Part shown: piece by piece, positions 26,167 to 37,151 of the stretch
How the letters are laid out: the number at the start of each line of letters is the position of its first letter
Position numbering within the stretch: the first letter of the stretch is position 1
Origin: CAVQBP01 sp963723205
GTDB taxonomy: Bacteria; Bacteroidota; Ignavibacteria; Ignavibacteriales; Ignavibacteriaceae
NCBI GenBank assembly: GCA_963723205.1
Contig: CAVRQC010000017.1
Coordinates: 1 to 64,000, forward strand
DNA: 64,000 nucleotides
Direction of reading: 5' to 3'
Position numbers and translations under genes: made by a program
Notes under the pieces: model-generated
Databases searched by the model: none
Seen by the model: only the letters and a program-made list of their open reading frames with translations
Told to the model about the DNA's origin: nothing

Positions 26167-28992
26167 TTGGAAAAAGAAACGATCATAATAAAAGGTGCAA
26201 GAGAGCATAATTTAAAGAATATTGATATTGAAATACCGCGTGACTCTTTTACGGTAATTACCGGGCTTTCAGGTTCCGGAAAATCTTCTTTAGCTTTCGA
26301 TACTATTTATGCGGAAGGGCAAAGGAGATATATTGAATCGCTTTCTGCTTATGCAAGGCAGTTTCTTGATATGCTCGAAAAACCGGATGTAGATTTAATA
26401 GAAGGATTGAGCCCTGCTATTTCAATTGAACAGAAATCTGCTTCCGGGAATCCGAGATCTACTGTCGGTACAGTGACTGAAATCTATGATTACCTTCGCT
26501 TACTTTATGCCAGGTTGGGCGCACCTTACTGCTACAATTGCGGCAGACCTGTTACAAAACAAACAACTGCACAAATAATTGATACTATAATCTCGAGTCT
26601 TAATGGAAAAAAGATATCTGTATTGGCTCCCGTTGTTAGAGGGCGTAAAGGGCATTATCGAGAACTATTTGAAGAGGTTCTATCTGACGGATTCTTAAAA
26701 GTCAGGGTCGATGGTGAATTTCATGAAATTACAAAAGGTTTCCAGGTTGACAGGTACAAAATACATAATATTGAAATTTCAATAGATAGAATTTCAGTAA
26801 GTGAATCTTCAAGAAGCAGGCTGTCTGAATCAATTGATGTCGGACTGAATTACGGAAACGGGATTATTATTGTTAATGATGGGAAAGAAGATTTTATTTA
26901 CAGTCGTCATCTGGCATGCTTAAACTGCGGTATAAGCTACCGTGAATTAGCTCCAAATTCTTTCTCGTTTAATTCACCATATGGCTCATGTTCCGATTGC
27001 GAAGGCTTGGGTGAAAAAAAAGAATTAGATCTTAATCTTATAATTCCCGATTGGGATAAATCAATAAATGAAGAAGGATTGGCTCCGCTTGGAAAACCAA
27101 GGCAGATCTGGTTTTTCAATCAATTAAACGTAATTGCTGAAAAATATAATTTTACATTTGATACAAAACTAAAAGATTTTACAGAAGGACAGAAAGATAT
27201 CCTTCTAAACGGTAGTAAAGAGAAAATCCCTTTCAGCTATTCTTACGGCGGAGGTAAGCCCGTAACCTATTTGCATAAATTTGCCGGTATATATAGTTAT
27301 TTGAAAAATTATTATAACACAACAACTTCAAATAATGTTCGTGAGTGGGTTGAATCTTTTATGAATACTGTTGCATGTCCAACCTGCGGCGGGGGCAGGC
27401 TTAAGCAGGAATCGCTTTCAGTCAAGTTTCAGGGGAAGAATATAAGTGAAGTAACTAAGCTGTCAATTTTCAGATCCTTTGACTTTTTTAATAATTTAAA
27501 AATTAACGGCAGGGAAGGCATAATAGCAAAACCGATTATAAAAGAAATTACTACACGTTTAAATTTTCTTCTGAATGTCGGACTCGATTATTTAACACTT
27601 GATAGATCAGCAAGAACGCTCTCCGGGGGAGAATCACAAAGAATCAGGCTGGCAACACAGATAGGCTCACAGCTTGCCGGAGTTTTATATGTGCTTGATG
27701 AACCCAGTATTGGGCTGCATCAGAATGACAATATTAAGCTTTTAAATTCATTAAAAAATTTAAGAGATTTAGGAAATACTGTAATTGTTGTTGAACATGA
27801 TAGAGAGACGATTGAAAACTCGGATTATATGATAGACCTTGGTCCGGGAGCAGGTGAACATGGCGGTATAGTCTGCCTGGCAGGAGAAACAAAAAAATTA
27901 ATAGAATCTCCCAATGGATATGATTCATTAACATTATCTTATCTAAATGACAAAAAAGAGATTAAAATCCCTAAAGAAAGAAGAACGGGTAATGGAAATT
28001 TCATCGAATTAAAAGGGGCAAGAGGAAATAACCTGAAGAGTGTAAACTTAAAAATTCCTCTTGGAACATTGAGCTTAATAACTGGCGTAAGCGGATCGGG
28101 AAAGTCATCATTGTTAAATGAAACTCTAGTTAAAATCTTAATGAATAAATTTTATAAATCCAAATCTGTACCGCTCCCGTTTAAAACTATTGAAGGCTTA
28201 GAGAATATAGATAAGATAATTGAAATTGATCAATCACCGATTGGAAGAACTCCCAGATCAAATCCTGCTACTTATACAGGTTTATTTACTTTTATCCGGG
28301 ATTTATATGCGCAGCTTCCTGAATCAAAAATGAGGGGATATACACCCGGAAGATTCAGCTTTAATGTTAAGGGAGGAAGATGTGAAGAATGTAATGGTGA
28401 CGGTTTAAAGAAGATAGAAATGAACTTTTTACCTGATGTATATGTTGAATGCGATGTTTGTCATGGCAGAAGGTACAACAGGGAGACTTTGGAAGTTTTA
28501 TATAAAACAAAATCTATTTCCGATGTTCTTGAAATGACAGTTGAGGAAGCACTGAAATTTTTTAATGAAATGCCCAGGATAAAGAGGAAATTAAAAGCTA
28601 TAAATGATGTGGGTCTCGGTTATATAAAACTGGGGCAGCAGGCAACTACACTATCCGGAGGAGAGGCACAGAGGGTTAAGCTGGCAACCGAATTAAGTAA
28701 AGTTAGTACAGGTAAAACAATTTATATTCTTGATGAACCTACTACCGGGCTTCATTTTGAAGATGTAAATATTCTGCTGAAAGTTCTAAATAAATTAGTA
28801 GATAAGGGGAATACAATTGTAGTAATTGAACATAACCTTGATGTTATTAAAACTGCCGACTGGATTGTAGATTTAGGGCCCGAAGGTGGAGAAAAGGGAG
28901 GAAAAATAATTGCCGAAGGAACCCCGGAGGATTTGGCATCTAATAAAAAAAGTCTGACAGGCCGTTTTTTAAAAAAGGCAATGAATATTTAA
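26167..28992 (+). CDS. uvrA: Excinuclease ABC subunit A
   Basis: This 941-residue protein is the damage-recognition ATPase of nucleotide excision repair. There are two ABC modules: Walker A GLSGSGKSS near residue 32 and GVSGSGKSS near 642, each with an LSGGE signature and a VLDEPSIGLH or ILDEPTTGLH Walker B. Zinc-finger cysteines are seen in CLNCGISYRELA..CSDC and CEECNGDG..CDVC. Length matches UvrA. It begins with TTG; no nearby ATG gives a better N-terminus, and MEKETIIIKGAREHNLKNID is typical. No LexA-type operator is recognised upstream. Confidence 0.98.
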   Translation: MEKETIIIKGAREHNLKNIDIEIPRDSFTVITGLSGSGKSSLAFDTIYAEGQRRYIESLSAYARQFLDMLEKPDVDLIEGLSPAISIEQKSASGNPRSTVGTVTEIYDYLRLLYARLGAPYCYNCGRPVTKQTTAQIIDTIISSLNGKKISVLAPVVRGRKGHYRELFEEVLSDGFLKVRVDGEFHEITKGFQVDRYKIHNIEISIDRISVSESSRSRLSESIDVGLNYGNGIIIVNDGKEDFIYSRHLACLNCGISYRELAPNSFSFNSPYGSCSDCEGLGEKKELDLNLIIPDWDKSINEEGLAPLGKPRQIWFFNQLNVIAEKYNFTFDTKLKDFTEGQKDILLNGSKEKIPFSYSYGGGKPVTYLHKFAGIYSYLKNYYNTTTSNNVREWVESFMNTVACPTCGGGRLKQESLSVKFQGKNISEVTKLSIFRSFDFFNNLKINGREGIIAKPIIKEITTRLNFLLNVGLDYLTLDRSARTLSGGESQRIRLATQIGSQLAGVLYVLDEPSIGLHQNDNIKLLNSLKNLRDLGNTVIVVEHDRETIENSDYMIDLGPGAGEHGGIVCLAGETKKLIESPNGYDSLTLSYLNDKKEIKIPKERRTGNGNFIELKGARGNNLKSVNLKIPLGTLSLITGVSGSGKSSLLNETLVKILMNKFYKSKSVPLPFKTIEGLENIDKIIEIDQSPIGRTPRSNPATYTGLFTFIRDLYAQLPESKMRGYTPGRFSFNVKGGRCEECNGDGLKKIEMNFLPDVYVECDVCHGRRYNRETLEVLYKTKSISDVLEMTVEEALKFFNEMPRIKRKLKAINDVGLGYIKLGQQATTLSGGEAQRVKLATELSKVSTGKTIYILDEPTTGLHFEDVNILLKVLNKLVDKGNTIVVIEHNLDVIKTADWIVDLGPEGGEKGGKIIAEGTPEDLASNKKSLTGRFLKKAMNI

Positions 28993-29091
28993 TCTGATTT
29001 TTTTATCTTTGCCATATTAATTGTTTACTTTAATGCACAAAATATACTTGTCAACTATTGCTATTTTATATTAGTTGATTAACTTCACAAG

Positions 29092-29601
29092 ATGAAAAAA
29101 ATCATTCCGGTACTGCTAATCATTTTAATAGCTCTTAACACTTTCGGATTCAATCTTCTGCTGGATTATTTAATCATTAAATGCAAATATGATTTCTCAA
29201 TTGAAAGACATCATGCCAAGGAACAGGTTACTATTTTGAAAATAAACGATGATGAAGCAAAAGATCTCCAGAGAGTTGATGATGATGAAATAAGATATAA
29301 GGGGAAACTGTATGATATCATTAAAGAAACAAAAAAGAATAATATATTATACATTAAGTGTATAAACGATAAAAATGAAGATAATTTATTCGAAATACTA
29401 TTTAAAATTAATAAACAAGATGATCCCAACGATAAATCGGAGCCGTTATACACGAAAAATCTTTTAATTAAAAACTATATACTTAATGAAAATGGAATGA
29501 TTCATTTTAACCGTAAAGACAAACGGTTATATATTCATCTCATATCGACCTACAATTCACCTTTAGAAGAAATTATTTTACCCCCGCCTGAATTTATATA
29601 A
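29092..29601 (+). CDS. Unknown small protein upstream of a TonB receptor
   Basis: This 169-residue protein has an N-terminal hydrophobic segment (residues 3-19) that may be a signal peptide or anchor. A charged region rich in Asp, Glu, Lys and Ile follows, and the C-terminus is Pro-rich (EEIILPPPEFI). It contains HH at 40-41 and a few further His and Cys, but no clear metal-binding cluster. The TonB receptor starts 177 bp later on the same strand, so an accessory role in uptake by that receptor is possible. No family is recognised. Confidence 0.6.
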   Translation: MKKIIPVLLIILIALNTFGFNLLLDYLIIKCKYDFSIERHHAKEQVTILKINDDEAKDLQRVDDDEIRYKGKLYDIIKETKKNNILYIKCINDKNEDNLFEILFKINKQDDPNDKSEPLYTKNLLIKNYILNENGMIHFNRKDKRLYIHLISTYNSPLEEIILPPPEFI

Positions 29602-29778
29602 TACAGTCCACATTTACTTTTAAGTACCTTTTTCAGTTCAGTATAATTAGAATCAAAACTATTTTGAATTGAAATATAGGATACAAATAATCAACAATAT
29701 CTATGAACATATGCCGTCATAACTGTTGATTTCTGGAATTTCATTGTTTATGACCGGCAGATAAACTATGGGAGTAAA

Positions 29779-32034
29779 ATGAAAAGGAGTGTACTATATC
29801 TTTTAACATTTTTTCTTTTCGGAATTCAATTTATTTATTCACAAAATTCCTTAAGCGGGCACATAACTAATAAAGATGACGGTGCTGATATACAAAATGT
29901 GAATATCTTTATTACAGAGCTTCAAAAGGGGACTGTTTCGGATCAAAACGGAAACTATAAGATAATAAATATTCCTAACGGAAGTTTTACTATACAGTTT
30001 AGTTATATTGGTTTTAAAACTGAAATTCGTAAAATATTTATAAATAAAAATATGGAATTAAATATTCAGCTATCCCCTACAAATATAGAAATTAATGAAG
30101 TAGTGGTTCTCGGAAATTCGGTACAATCCCAGGAAAAAGTACCGTATAAAATTGAAACTATATCAAAAAATGAAATAGAATCTAATGGCACTGTATCTTT
30201 GGTTCAGGCAATTTCACGTCTGCCCGGTATTTCAGTATTATCTAACGGGTTAGGAATTTCCAAACCGGTAATCAGAGGTATGTATGGATACAGGATTGCT
30301 ACAATATTGAACGGACTGCGATTCGACAACCAGGAATGGCAGAACGAACATGGTTTGGGAATGGATAATGTCGGTATTGGTAATGTAGAAATTATTGAGG
30401 GACCCGCAGCATTATTGTATGGTTCGGAGGCTTTGGGCGGAGTGATAAAAATTGAAAATCAAAAGAATGCTCCAGTCGGCAAAATTTTAGGAAATTACAA
30501 TTTAGAAATCTTTTCAAACACTTTAGGAGCTAATACTGAATTAGGATTTAAAGGTTCTGGCAAAAATCTAAGCTGGCAATTGTACGCCGGTGGCCAAAGT
30601 CATGCTGATTATCTGGAAGGCGGGGGAGTGAGAGTTCCTAACTCCAGGTTTGCAGGATTTGCAGCCAAAGGTATTCTAAATTATAATTATTCTTGGGGGA
30701 TTTCTTCGTTGGATTATAATTTTTCACATCATTTATATGGTGTTGTTGAGCAGGGTGAACTAAATAATCCAAAAGAGAAAGAAGAAGACCATTTCGAAAG
30801 AGAATTTGAAGGTCCGCATCATACTGTTGATTTTCATGTTGCATCTTTAAGGAATACTTTTTTTACCGGTGATTCTAAGATCAAACTTAACTTAGGTTTT
30901 CAAAATGATCATAGGATAGAAGAAGAAGGAGCGGAAGAAGCAAAAGCCGGTGCGGATGATGAACTGGATATTTTCTTAAATACATTTTCGTATGACGGAG
31001 AATGGATTTATCCTTTTTCTGAAAAGACAGAATTAACAATCGGTTCTCAGGGCCGGTTTCAGAGCTATGAAAATGAAGGCGGTAGAATATTAATTCCGAA
31101 TGCCGATACCAGAGAATTATCTCTGTTTGCTTATTCCAAATATGATTTCGAAATGCTTGAAGTTAGCGGCGGTGTAAGGTATGACATAAGAAATATTAAA
31201 ACAAAACCAACTAAAGCTAATGACTCAACTTTATTGTTAAATGCAGATAATTCATATAAAATTTTTAATGCTGCGTTAGGTGCTTCATTTTTCGCAACCG
31301 AAAATTTGAATTTTAAAATAAACTTTGCAACCGGGTACAGGGCTCCAAGCCTTGCCGAATTGTCTTCTAACGGAGTTCATGAAGGAACAACAAGATATGA
31401 AATCGGAAATCCTGAAATGAAAAGTGAAAAAAACTACCAGGTGGATGGCGGTTTTAATTATCAGGTTAAAGATTTCAGTATTAATGTAGGATTATTTTAT
31501 AATAAAGTAATGAATTACATATTTCTTCAGCCATCAAGTGATTTTATAAGTCTGTATCATATCTACAGGTTTGAACAGGAAGATGCATCACTTAGGGGCG
31601 GGGAAATAAGTCTGGATTGGAAGGTCATTAATATTCTGGATATTAGTAGCTCATTCTCTATGGTAAGAGGAAAACGAGATAATGGCTCTTACCTGCCGTT
31701 TATGCCTGCCGATAAAATTATCAGTACAATAAAAATTGATCTATCAAAATATTTTTCGCATGAAAATACTTTTGTGTCCGTTGGTATGAGGAATTACCTG
31801 AAACAAGACAGAGTAGCTAAAGATGAAATCCCGACTCCCGGGTATACTTTAATTGATGCAGGTTTTGGTATGGATGTTAAATTATTTAACTTAAAATTCA
31901 GAACGGCACTTAATGTAACTAATCTGCTGGACAAAAAATATTATGATCATTTAAGTCTGCTTAAACCGTTAGGTGTACTGGATATGGGAAGAAATATTTC
32001 TTTATCGGTAAATGTTCCTTTTGAGGTAAGATAA
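29779..32034 (+). CDS. TonB-dependent outer-membrane receptor
   Basis: This 751-residue protein has a signal peptide (ending FIYSQN). A carboxypeptidase-like regulatory domain follows (LSGHITNKDDGADIQNVNIF, about 24-105). Next comes a plug domain with LPGISVLSNGLG and IEIIEGPAALLYGSEALGG-like segments, then a 22-strand barrel with the late ATGYRAPSLAEL-type motif and ending NISLSVNVPFEVR. It imports an unknown ligand using energy from TonB. The extracellular loop with HHLYGVVEQGELNN and EFEGPHHTVDFHV is mildly His- and acid-rich, loosely recalling metal receptors such as ZnuD, but this is weak evidence. GGAG precedes the ATG. Confidence 0.92.
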   Translation: MKRSVLYLLTFFLFGIQFIYSQNSLSGHITNKDDGADIQNVNIFITELQKGTVSDQNGNYKIINIPNGSFTIQFSYIGFKTEIRKIFINKNMELNIQLSPTNIEINEVVVLGNSVQSQEKVPYKIETISKNEIESNGTVSLVQAISRLPGISVLSNGLGISKPVIRGMYGYRIATILNGLRFDNQEWQNEHGLGMDNVGIGNVEIIEGPAALLYGSEALGGVIKIENQKNAPVGKILGNYNLEIFSNTLGANTELGFKGSGKNLSWQLYAGGQSHADYLEGGGVRVPNSRFAGFAAKGILNYNYSWGISSLDYNFSHHLYGVVEQGELNNPKEKEEDHFEREFEGPHHTVDFHVASLRNTFFTGDSKIKLNLGFQNDHRIEEEGAEEAKAGADDELDIFLNTFSYDGEWIYPFSEKTELTIGSQGRFQSYENEGGRILIPNADTRELSLFAYSKYDFEMLEVSGGVRYDIRNIKTKPTKANDSTLLLNADNSYKIFNAALGASFFATENLNFKINFATGYRAPSLAELSSNGVHEGTTRYEIGNPEMKSEKNYQVDGGFNYQVKDFSINVGLFYNKVMNYIFLQPSSDFISLYHIYRFEQEDASLRGGEISLDWKVINILDISSSFSMVRGKRDNGSYLPFMPADKIISTIKIDLSKYFSHENTFVSVGMRNYLKQDRVAKDEIPTPGYTLIDAGFGMDVKLFNLKFRTALNVTNLLDKKYYDHLSLLKPLGVLDMGRNISLSVNVPFEVR

Positions 32035-32078
32035 TTAGAATGTTTAATAGATCGCAGATTTTATAACTATTAAAATAA

Positions 32079-32111
32079 ACCGATACTATCCCTCGGAAGG
32101 ATAGTATCGGT
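32079..32111. terminator. Strong bidirectional terminator
   Basis: A perfect 13-bp stem (32079-32091 with 32099-32111) around a 7-base loop, between the converging TonB receptor and BNR-protein genes. This is the most stable hairpin I see in the window. Confidence 0.85.
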
Positions 32112-32122
32112 CATAAATATCC

Positions 32123-35100
32123 TTATTTCAGGAACATCATTTTCTTAGCAAGAACAAACTTGCCGGCCATTATTCTGTAGATATATACACCTGTTGCAAC
32201 ATTGATATTATTATCGTTTGTTCCATCCCATCTAGCTTCGTAAAAACCGGGATCTTTAATATCATTAACAAGTGTTTTAACTTTTTCTCCGAGAGTATTG
32301 TATACCTCAAGTACAACCTTTTCCTTCTGCGGTAACTGGAACTTAATTGTAGTCGAAGGATTGAACGGATTCGGATAATTCTGAGATAAACTGAAAACAG
32401 TCGGCAAAGCAGAAACTTCCAATATATTTGAATAAGTAAAGCTTCCGTTATAATCAATTTGTTTTAGTCTGTAATAAAATTTACCGCCGCCGGAAATTTT
32501 GTCGGTATAAGTGTAAGAATGTTTTTCGGTTGTTGTACCTCTGCCTTTAATATTACCAATTTTGTAGAAATTCTTTTTATCAGGACTTCTTTCAATATCA
32601 AAACCGGCATTATTCTTTTCAGTAGCAGTTTCCCAGCTTAACATAATTTTATTTTCTTCGGTATTAGCTGTAAATGATGTTAATTCAACCGGGACAGGAG
32701 TTCCCTGTATAACAAGGTTATCTATTGCCCATCCCCAGCCATGCGTATTTGCATCAGCAAATAGTCTGAATCTTATTAATATTGTGTCACCGGCTGAAAA
32801 AGCAGTATATAGATTTAATATATGGTTTACAAACATTGTTGAATCACCATCACCGTTTGATTCAAATGCTGCATACCATGAAGAATCTGCACGTGAATCA
32901 TATCCATCAACCAGCGGTTTCCAGTTCAAACCGTCTTTTGTACCTTCAACAATTACATAATCCCAGAAATTATCATCTCCGAAAACACTTCCGGGGTCAC
33001 CGGGTTCAACAATAGCAATATCATCATAGCTCAGAGATGCATTTGAAGATGAAACAATAATTGGTACCAGGAGTTGAGCAATGTAAGTATTATTGTCTGA
33101 ATAAGGGTGCGGGGATTGAAGTGCTCCGTTACTAAATCCGATCAAGGTATCAATGGTAAATCCGTTGCCCGCAAAATCATTGGATGGTAAATTAAAATCA
33201 TTTGCATATGATTTCTGGGGTTGAGCTAATACTTTATCATTTGCAATTCTTTCATATGATTTATAAGCAACACCATTTTTGTAGCTGATTACCTGGACTG
33301 AATCTTTCTTAGTCGTCATTACCGTGTATAAAATTGAAGTATCTTTAACAGAAGAATTTGCAGATAAATTAGCTTCAACTTTTTGATTTATCACTACGTG
33401 TGTAGAATCATAAGGTGATCTAAGTGTAAACGGGATGACGAGCATTCCTGACGGATTTTGAGCCAGGGGAGCAAGACGCGGTGATTTTGTTACAGTAGGT
33501 GGTTCATACCCGGCTAATTCCGGAGCCTTATACGACCAGATGCCTCGTCCATGAGTGGCAACAACTATTTCATCATTTACTATTACCATTTCATAAATAG
33601 CAACAGCAGGCAATCCGTTATCTGCATATGCCCAGCTTCCACCCCCGTCGGTTGTTTGATAAATTCCTATACCTGTACCGGCCCACATTATATTGGGATC
33701 GGTAGGATAAACGACTAGACTGTAAACGGCTACATCAGGAAAACCAGTTGAACTTACTGTATCTGATCCAAATCCTGATATATCATTCCAGGTTTGTCCA
33801 AGATCAGTAGTCTTCAGGATTTTCGGTGCTTTAGCAAATGAGAAAAGAGCATATGCTGTACTGTCTTTTACAGGGTCGGTTTCCAAATTTGTAATATTTC
33901 CAAGGGGAACGGTTGTAAAATTATTTGTAGGATTAAAAGTTAATCCTCCATCTGTAGATACAAAGATATTTCTAGAGCTTGACATTCCGCTTCCGACCCA
34001 TACAACCTGTGGATTTACCAGAGACATTTTTACCTGCGCAAATGATGCACTACCGCTGAATTTGGAAGTAATCGGAGTTAATGTCCAACTCGATGCGAAA
34101 TCGTCGGATCTCCAAACACCTGAGGCTCCGATAGCGAAAACCATATCCGGATCCTGTTTGGATTTTGCCAATTTTGTTATAAAGGGTGCACTATTCCCAA
34201 CATCGGTTAATCCATTTGCTCCACCGGCGGGAGCCCAGTTCATACCACCATCAGTTGATTTATAGATACTATTAAATTGTGAAGATTCCAGCATCGAATT
34301 AGGATCATCATATTTCCAGATAGCTTCAAAACCATCGCCGCTGGGAGCCAGCATCCAGGAACTCGTGTCTGTAGGATCCAAAGGAGAAAACCATGAGCCG
34401 TTATCCTGTGTTCCGCCGATAAATCTATCGGCTCCATTCATCTTATCAACACCGTAGAATTGTGTTGTATTATATCCGTTTCTTGGGTTCTTAAATGTTG
34501 CACCTTTATCGTCAGAATATGCAACACCTCCATCATTACCATCTACAAGCCTGAAACTTTGAGTTGCTTCATTGGTTTTTACTAAAGTGATATTATGCTG
34601 ATCCGGATGAACACCTTTGCTAGTGCCTCCAAACTGACGATAAACATCAGCAATGGGTTCAGCAGTTAACCGTTTTGTAACAAAATTTCCCCAATTAATT
34701 CTTAAAGTAGATGCAGGCAAATTATTCGGATCCCATGTTCCACCTGTTGCAAGTGTAGGCCATATTGAATAAATATCTTTATAAAAAGCACCATTGTTTT
34801 GGGCAAGTACTGCATTTGCTGTATCACTATACGGAACTGCATTTACAAACATATACTCACGCTGAGGATTAGAACCATCAAACGGGATTAAATCAAAAAC
34901 ACCATTATCAGCCCAATCTCTGAAGGAAAACGAGATTTGCCTGTTATGTGTAACATCCCAGACTTCAAAAGGAACATCAATATAATCTTTATATTCATAT
35001 ATTCCGGAAGTATCATTACGGACAAACCGGTATGCTTTTTGTGATTTCCCGGGGCCGAATTGCAGCTCTACAGAAACATAATCAGTATCATCAACCCCAA

Positions 35101-36652
35101 TCGAACCTAAAAAGTCATCTCCAGTTCCTATGCTTCCACCGTTATATGGCCCGCCCCAATTAACAAATCCCAGAAATGAAGAAGTGTTTTCTAAATCTAC
35201 TTTAGTAACTTGATTTGCTGAAGTATCACTGCCGGTAATTCTTGTCAATCTAAATATGTTGACGCCGCCTACATACACAACATTTTTGTTATATGGATCA
35301 ACTGCGAGACAGTTATCATACCATCCCTGTCCGCCGAGCCAATTTTTATCGACACCGGTTGTATCTGTAAGTGCATACCAGTTTGCTGCGGCATCATTAG
35401 TAACATACAAAATTGATCCGCTTGATCCTCCTTCAGCAGAAAAATAAAGAGTTGAAGTATCGGTTGGTGCAACAGCAATTTCCATTCTTCCTACAAGACC
35501 AATGCCATTAGACGAGTTTGTCCAGGTTTTTCCTCCATCAACTGATTTTATAACTCCAACACTATTAATTGTTGCATACTGGGTATTAAAGTTTTCAGGA
35601 TTTGCTATAATATCTTCCACACTGTTACTGCCTGAATTAAATACCATAGTCCAGCCTATACCACCATCGGTAGATCTAAAAATACCGGAAGGAGGAGGAG
35701 TTGTTGATGAATTATACCAATAACCGGGGGTTGCTGATACTAGCAGTATATTAGGATTGGAAGGATCAACAATTAGTCTGGTAATATTTATGTTTGTAGT
35801 ACTTGCTAATTGATGCCAGCTTGCACCTCTGTCTGTAGATTTCCAAATTCCTGTACCATCTACCTGATCTACATTAAAGAAACCCTCACCGGTACCTGCA
35901 TAAATAATATTATGATTCGACATTGCCATCGCAATAGTACTGGTAGCTAAATTAGTTAAATTAGGAGTCAGGTTTGTCCATGAATCGCCTGCATTGGTAG
36001 TTCTCCAGATACCTCCGCTAACAGAACCGACAATCCAGGTGTTGAAAGTGGGATCATCCGGGTCAACTATTATACCCCGGGTTCTTCCGCTAACATTTCC
36101 TGGTCCGCGTTCAATCCAATTTAGAGCACTGACCTTAGACATCTTATTTAAAGATTTTGTCGAAGTCATATGCCGTGTTTTTAACATTTGTTCAATTTTA
36201 TAATTTCTTGGATAATCTGGTGAAGTTTCACCATCTCTGGTTCTGATATCTTTTTCATATTCTGCGAAAAGATCAGGATGATCGGCCTTATTTTTACCTT
36301 CTATCATTTCTTCTCTTTGCGGGACCAAACCTTTAAACAATTCTTTCTTATCTTTTTCGAAACCAGAATATTCATCCTCATCATTTATAAATTTCTTTTC
36401 ATCTACAAATTTCGGATGAATAATTTTATCTTTTTTTATCTTTTCTGATTTATTAACTAAAGATAAATTAGAAGGATTTTCTTTAGTATTTTTTATCTCT
36501 TTTATATTGGTCAGCCTGGTAGGCTGGACCTTAGTAATCTTTTCTTTACTTTTTTCAGTCTTGATTGGTTTCTCATTTCCGGAAGTAATAAAAAACACTA
36601 ATAAACCTGCCATTAAAAACAGGGATATAAAAATGTGTAAACGGTTCTTCAT
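32123..36652 (-). CDS. Very large secreted BNR/sortilin-like repeat protein with type IX sorting domain
   Basis: This 1509-residue protein has an N-terminal hydrophobic segment (6-24) and a Lys/Glu-rich region to about 165. It then has many BNR/VPS10-type beta-propeller repeats (IWRTTNAGDSWTNLTPNLTN, IFRSTDGGIGWT, IYKSTDGGMNWAP, IYQTTDGGGSWAYADNGLP). A C-terminal module (VELTSFTANTEENKIMLSWE, fibronectin III-like) follows, and the type IX sorting domain begins at SQNYPNPFNPSTTIKFQLPQ and ends in KFVLAKKMMFLK. It should be displayed on or released from the cell surface. Propellers of this type are often called glycosyl hydrolases in databases, but no catalytic residues support that here. Confidence 0.88.
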   Translation of the reverse strand: MKNRLHIFISLFLMAGLLVFFITSGNEKPIKTEKSKEKITKVQPTRLTNIKEIKNTKENPSNLSLVNKSEKIKKDKIIHPKFVDEKKFINDEDEYSGFEKDKKELFKGLVPQREEMIEGKNKADHPDLFAEYEKDIRTRDGETSPDYPRNYKIEQMLKTRHMTSTKSLNKMSKVSALNWIERGPGNVSGRTRGIIVDPDDPTFNTWIVGSVSGGIWRTTNAGDSWTNLTPNLTNLATSTIAMAMSNHNIIYAGTGEGFFNVDQVDGTGIWKSTDRGASWHQLASTTNINITRLIVDPSNPNILLVSATPGYWYNSSTTPPPSGIFRSTDGGIGWTMVFNSGSNSVEDIIANPENFNTQYATINSVGVIKSVDGGKTWTNSSNGIGLVGRMEIAVAPTDTSTLYFSAEGGSSGSILYVTNDAAANWYALTDTTGVDKNWLGGQGWYDNCLAVDPYNKNVVYVGGVNIFRLTRITGSDTSANQVTKVDLENTSSFLGFVNWGGPYNGGSIGTGDDFLGSIGVDDTDYVSVELQFGPGKSQKAYRFVRNDTSGIYEYKDYIDVPFEVWDVTHNRQISFSFRDWADNGVFDLIPFDGSNPQREYMFVNAVPYSDTANAVLAQNNGAFYKDIYSIWPTLATGGTWDPNNLPASTLRINWGNFVTKRLTAEPIADVYRQFGGTSKGVHPDQHNITLVKTNEATQSFRLVDGNDGGVAYSDDKGATFKNPRNGYNTTQFYGVDKMNGADRFIGGTQDNGSWFSPLDPTDTSSWMLAPSGDGFEAIWKYDDPNSMLESSQFNSIYKSTDGGMNWAPAGGANGLTDVGNSAPFITKLAKSKQDPDMVFAIGASGVWRSDDFASSWTLTPITSKFSGSASFAQVKMSLVNPQVVWVGSGMSSSRNIFVSTDGGLTFNPTNNFTTVPLGNITNLETDPVKDSTAYALFSFAKAPKILKTTDLGQTWNDISGFGSDTVSSTGFPDVAVYSLVVYPTDPNIMWAGTGIGIYQTTDGGGSWAYADNGLPAVAIYEMVIVNDEIVVATHGRGIWSYKAPELAGYEPPTVTKSPRLAPLAQNPSGMLVIPFTLRSPYDSTHVVINQKVEANLSANSSVKDTSILYTVMTTKKDSVQVISYKNGVAYKSYERIANDKVLAQPQKSYANDFNLPSNDFAGNGFTIDTLIGFSNGALQSPHPYSDNNTYIAQLLVPIIVSSSNASLSYDDIAIVEPGDPGSVFGDDNFWDYVIVEGTKDGLNWKPLVDGYDSRADSSWYAAFESNGDGDSTMFVNHILNLYTAFSAGDTILIRFRLFADANTHGWGWAIDNLVIQGTPVPVELTSFTANTEENKIMLSWETATEKNNAGFDIERSPDKKNFYKIGNIKGRGTTTEKHSYTYTDKISGGGKFYYRLKQIDYNGSFTYSNILEVSALPTVFSLSQNYPNPFNPSTTIKFQLPQKEKVVLEVYNTLGEKVKTLVNDIKDPGFYEARWDGTNDNNINVATGVYIYRIMAGKFVLAKKMMFLK

Positions 36653-36692
36653 AAAGATCTCCTTAATTATTTAAACAAATCAATTAAATTGG

Positions 36693-37151
36693 TTATTCAT
36701 TTATATCTAGGGTGGTAAGTTTTCTTTTTGTAACAACGTCATATATATATCCGAACATTTGTTTATTCTCTTCCTTGTTGCCTTTTATTATTTCAGGGAT
36801 AGTGGAAACTTTTAGCTGATAATTATTAATCCATTCAACATGTCCGTTTGCCAGGTTATCCTGGAATATTACTTTTTTAGATTTTGTATTGTAAACAAAA
36901 AATTTTAACGGCGTAGCAAGTTCTGTAATTTTATTTTTTGTAGAATAATAGATAATTAGATACGTTGAATCGGAATTGGATTCTACTTTATAATCTTTAT
37001 TAAATTTTTCTTCTGCTATTTTTTTATAGATAGGCAGCTCCGGTTGATGTTCTTCCCTTCCTTCTTTTGAACTGCTGCAGGCATTCAAAAAAAGAAACAA
37101 AGAAATAAATAAAAAAATATTTCTTAATATGATGTTCCGCATATATATCAA
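36693..37151 (-). CDS. Small lipoprotein of unknown function
   Basis: This 152-residue protein has a long hydrophobic signal and a clear lipobox, LFLNAC, so it should be lipidated. The mature part begins SSSKEGREEHQPELP and looks like a small beta-rich domain without a recognised family. A TTG at 37151 has AGGA five bases before it; the ATG at 37142 (149 residues) is the alternative start. It precedes the BNR gene by 40 bp on the same strand, so the two are probably transcribed together and may act together at the envelope. Confidence 0.72.
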   Translation of the reverse strand: MIYMRNIILRNIFLFISLFLFLNACSSSKEGREEHQPELPIYKKIAEEKFNKDYKVESNSDSTYLIIYYSTKNKITELATPLKFFVYNTKSKKVIFQDNLANGHVEWINNYQLKVSTIPEIIKGNKEENKQMFGYIYDVVTKRKLTTLDINE

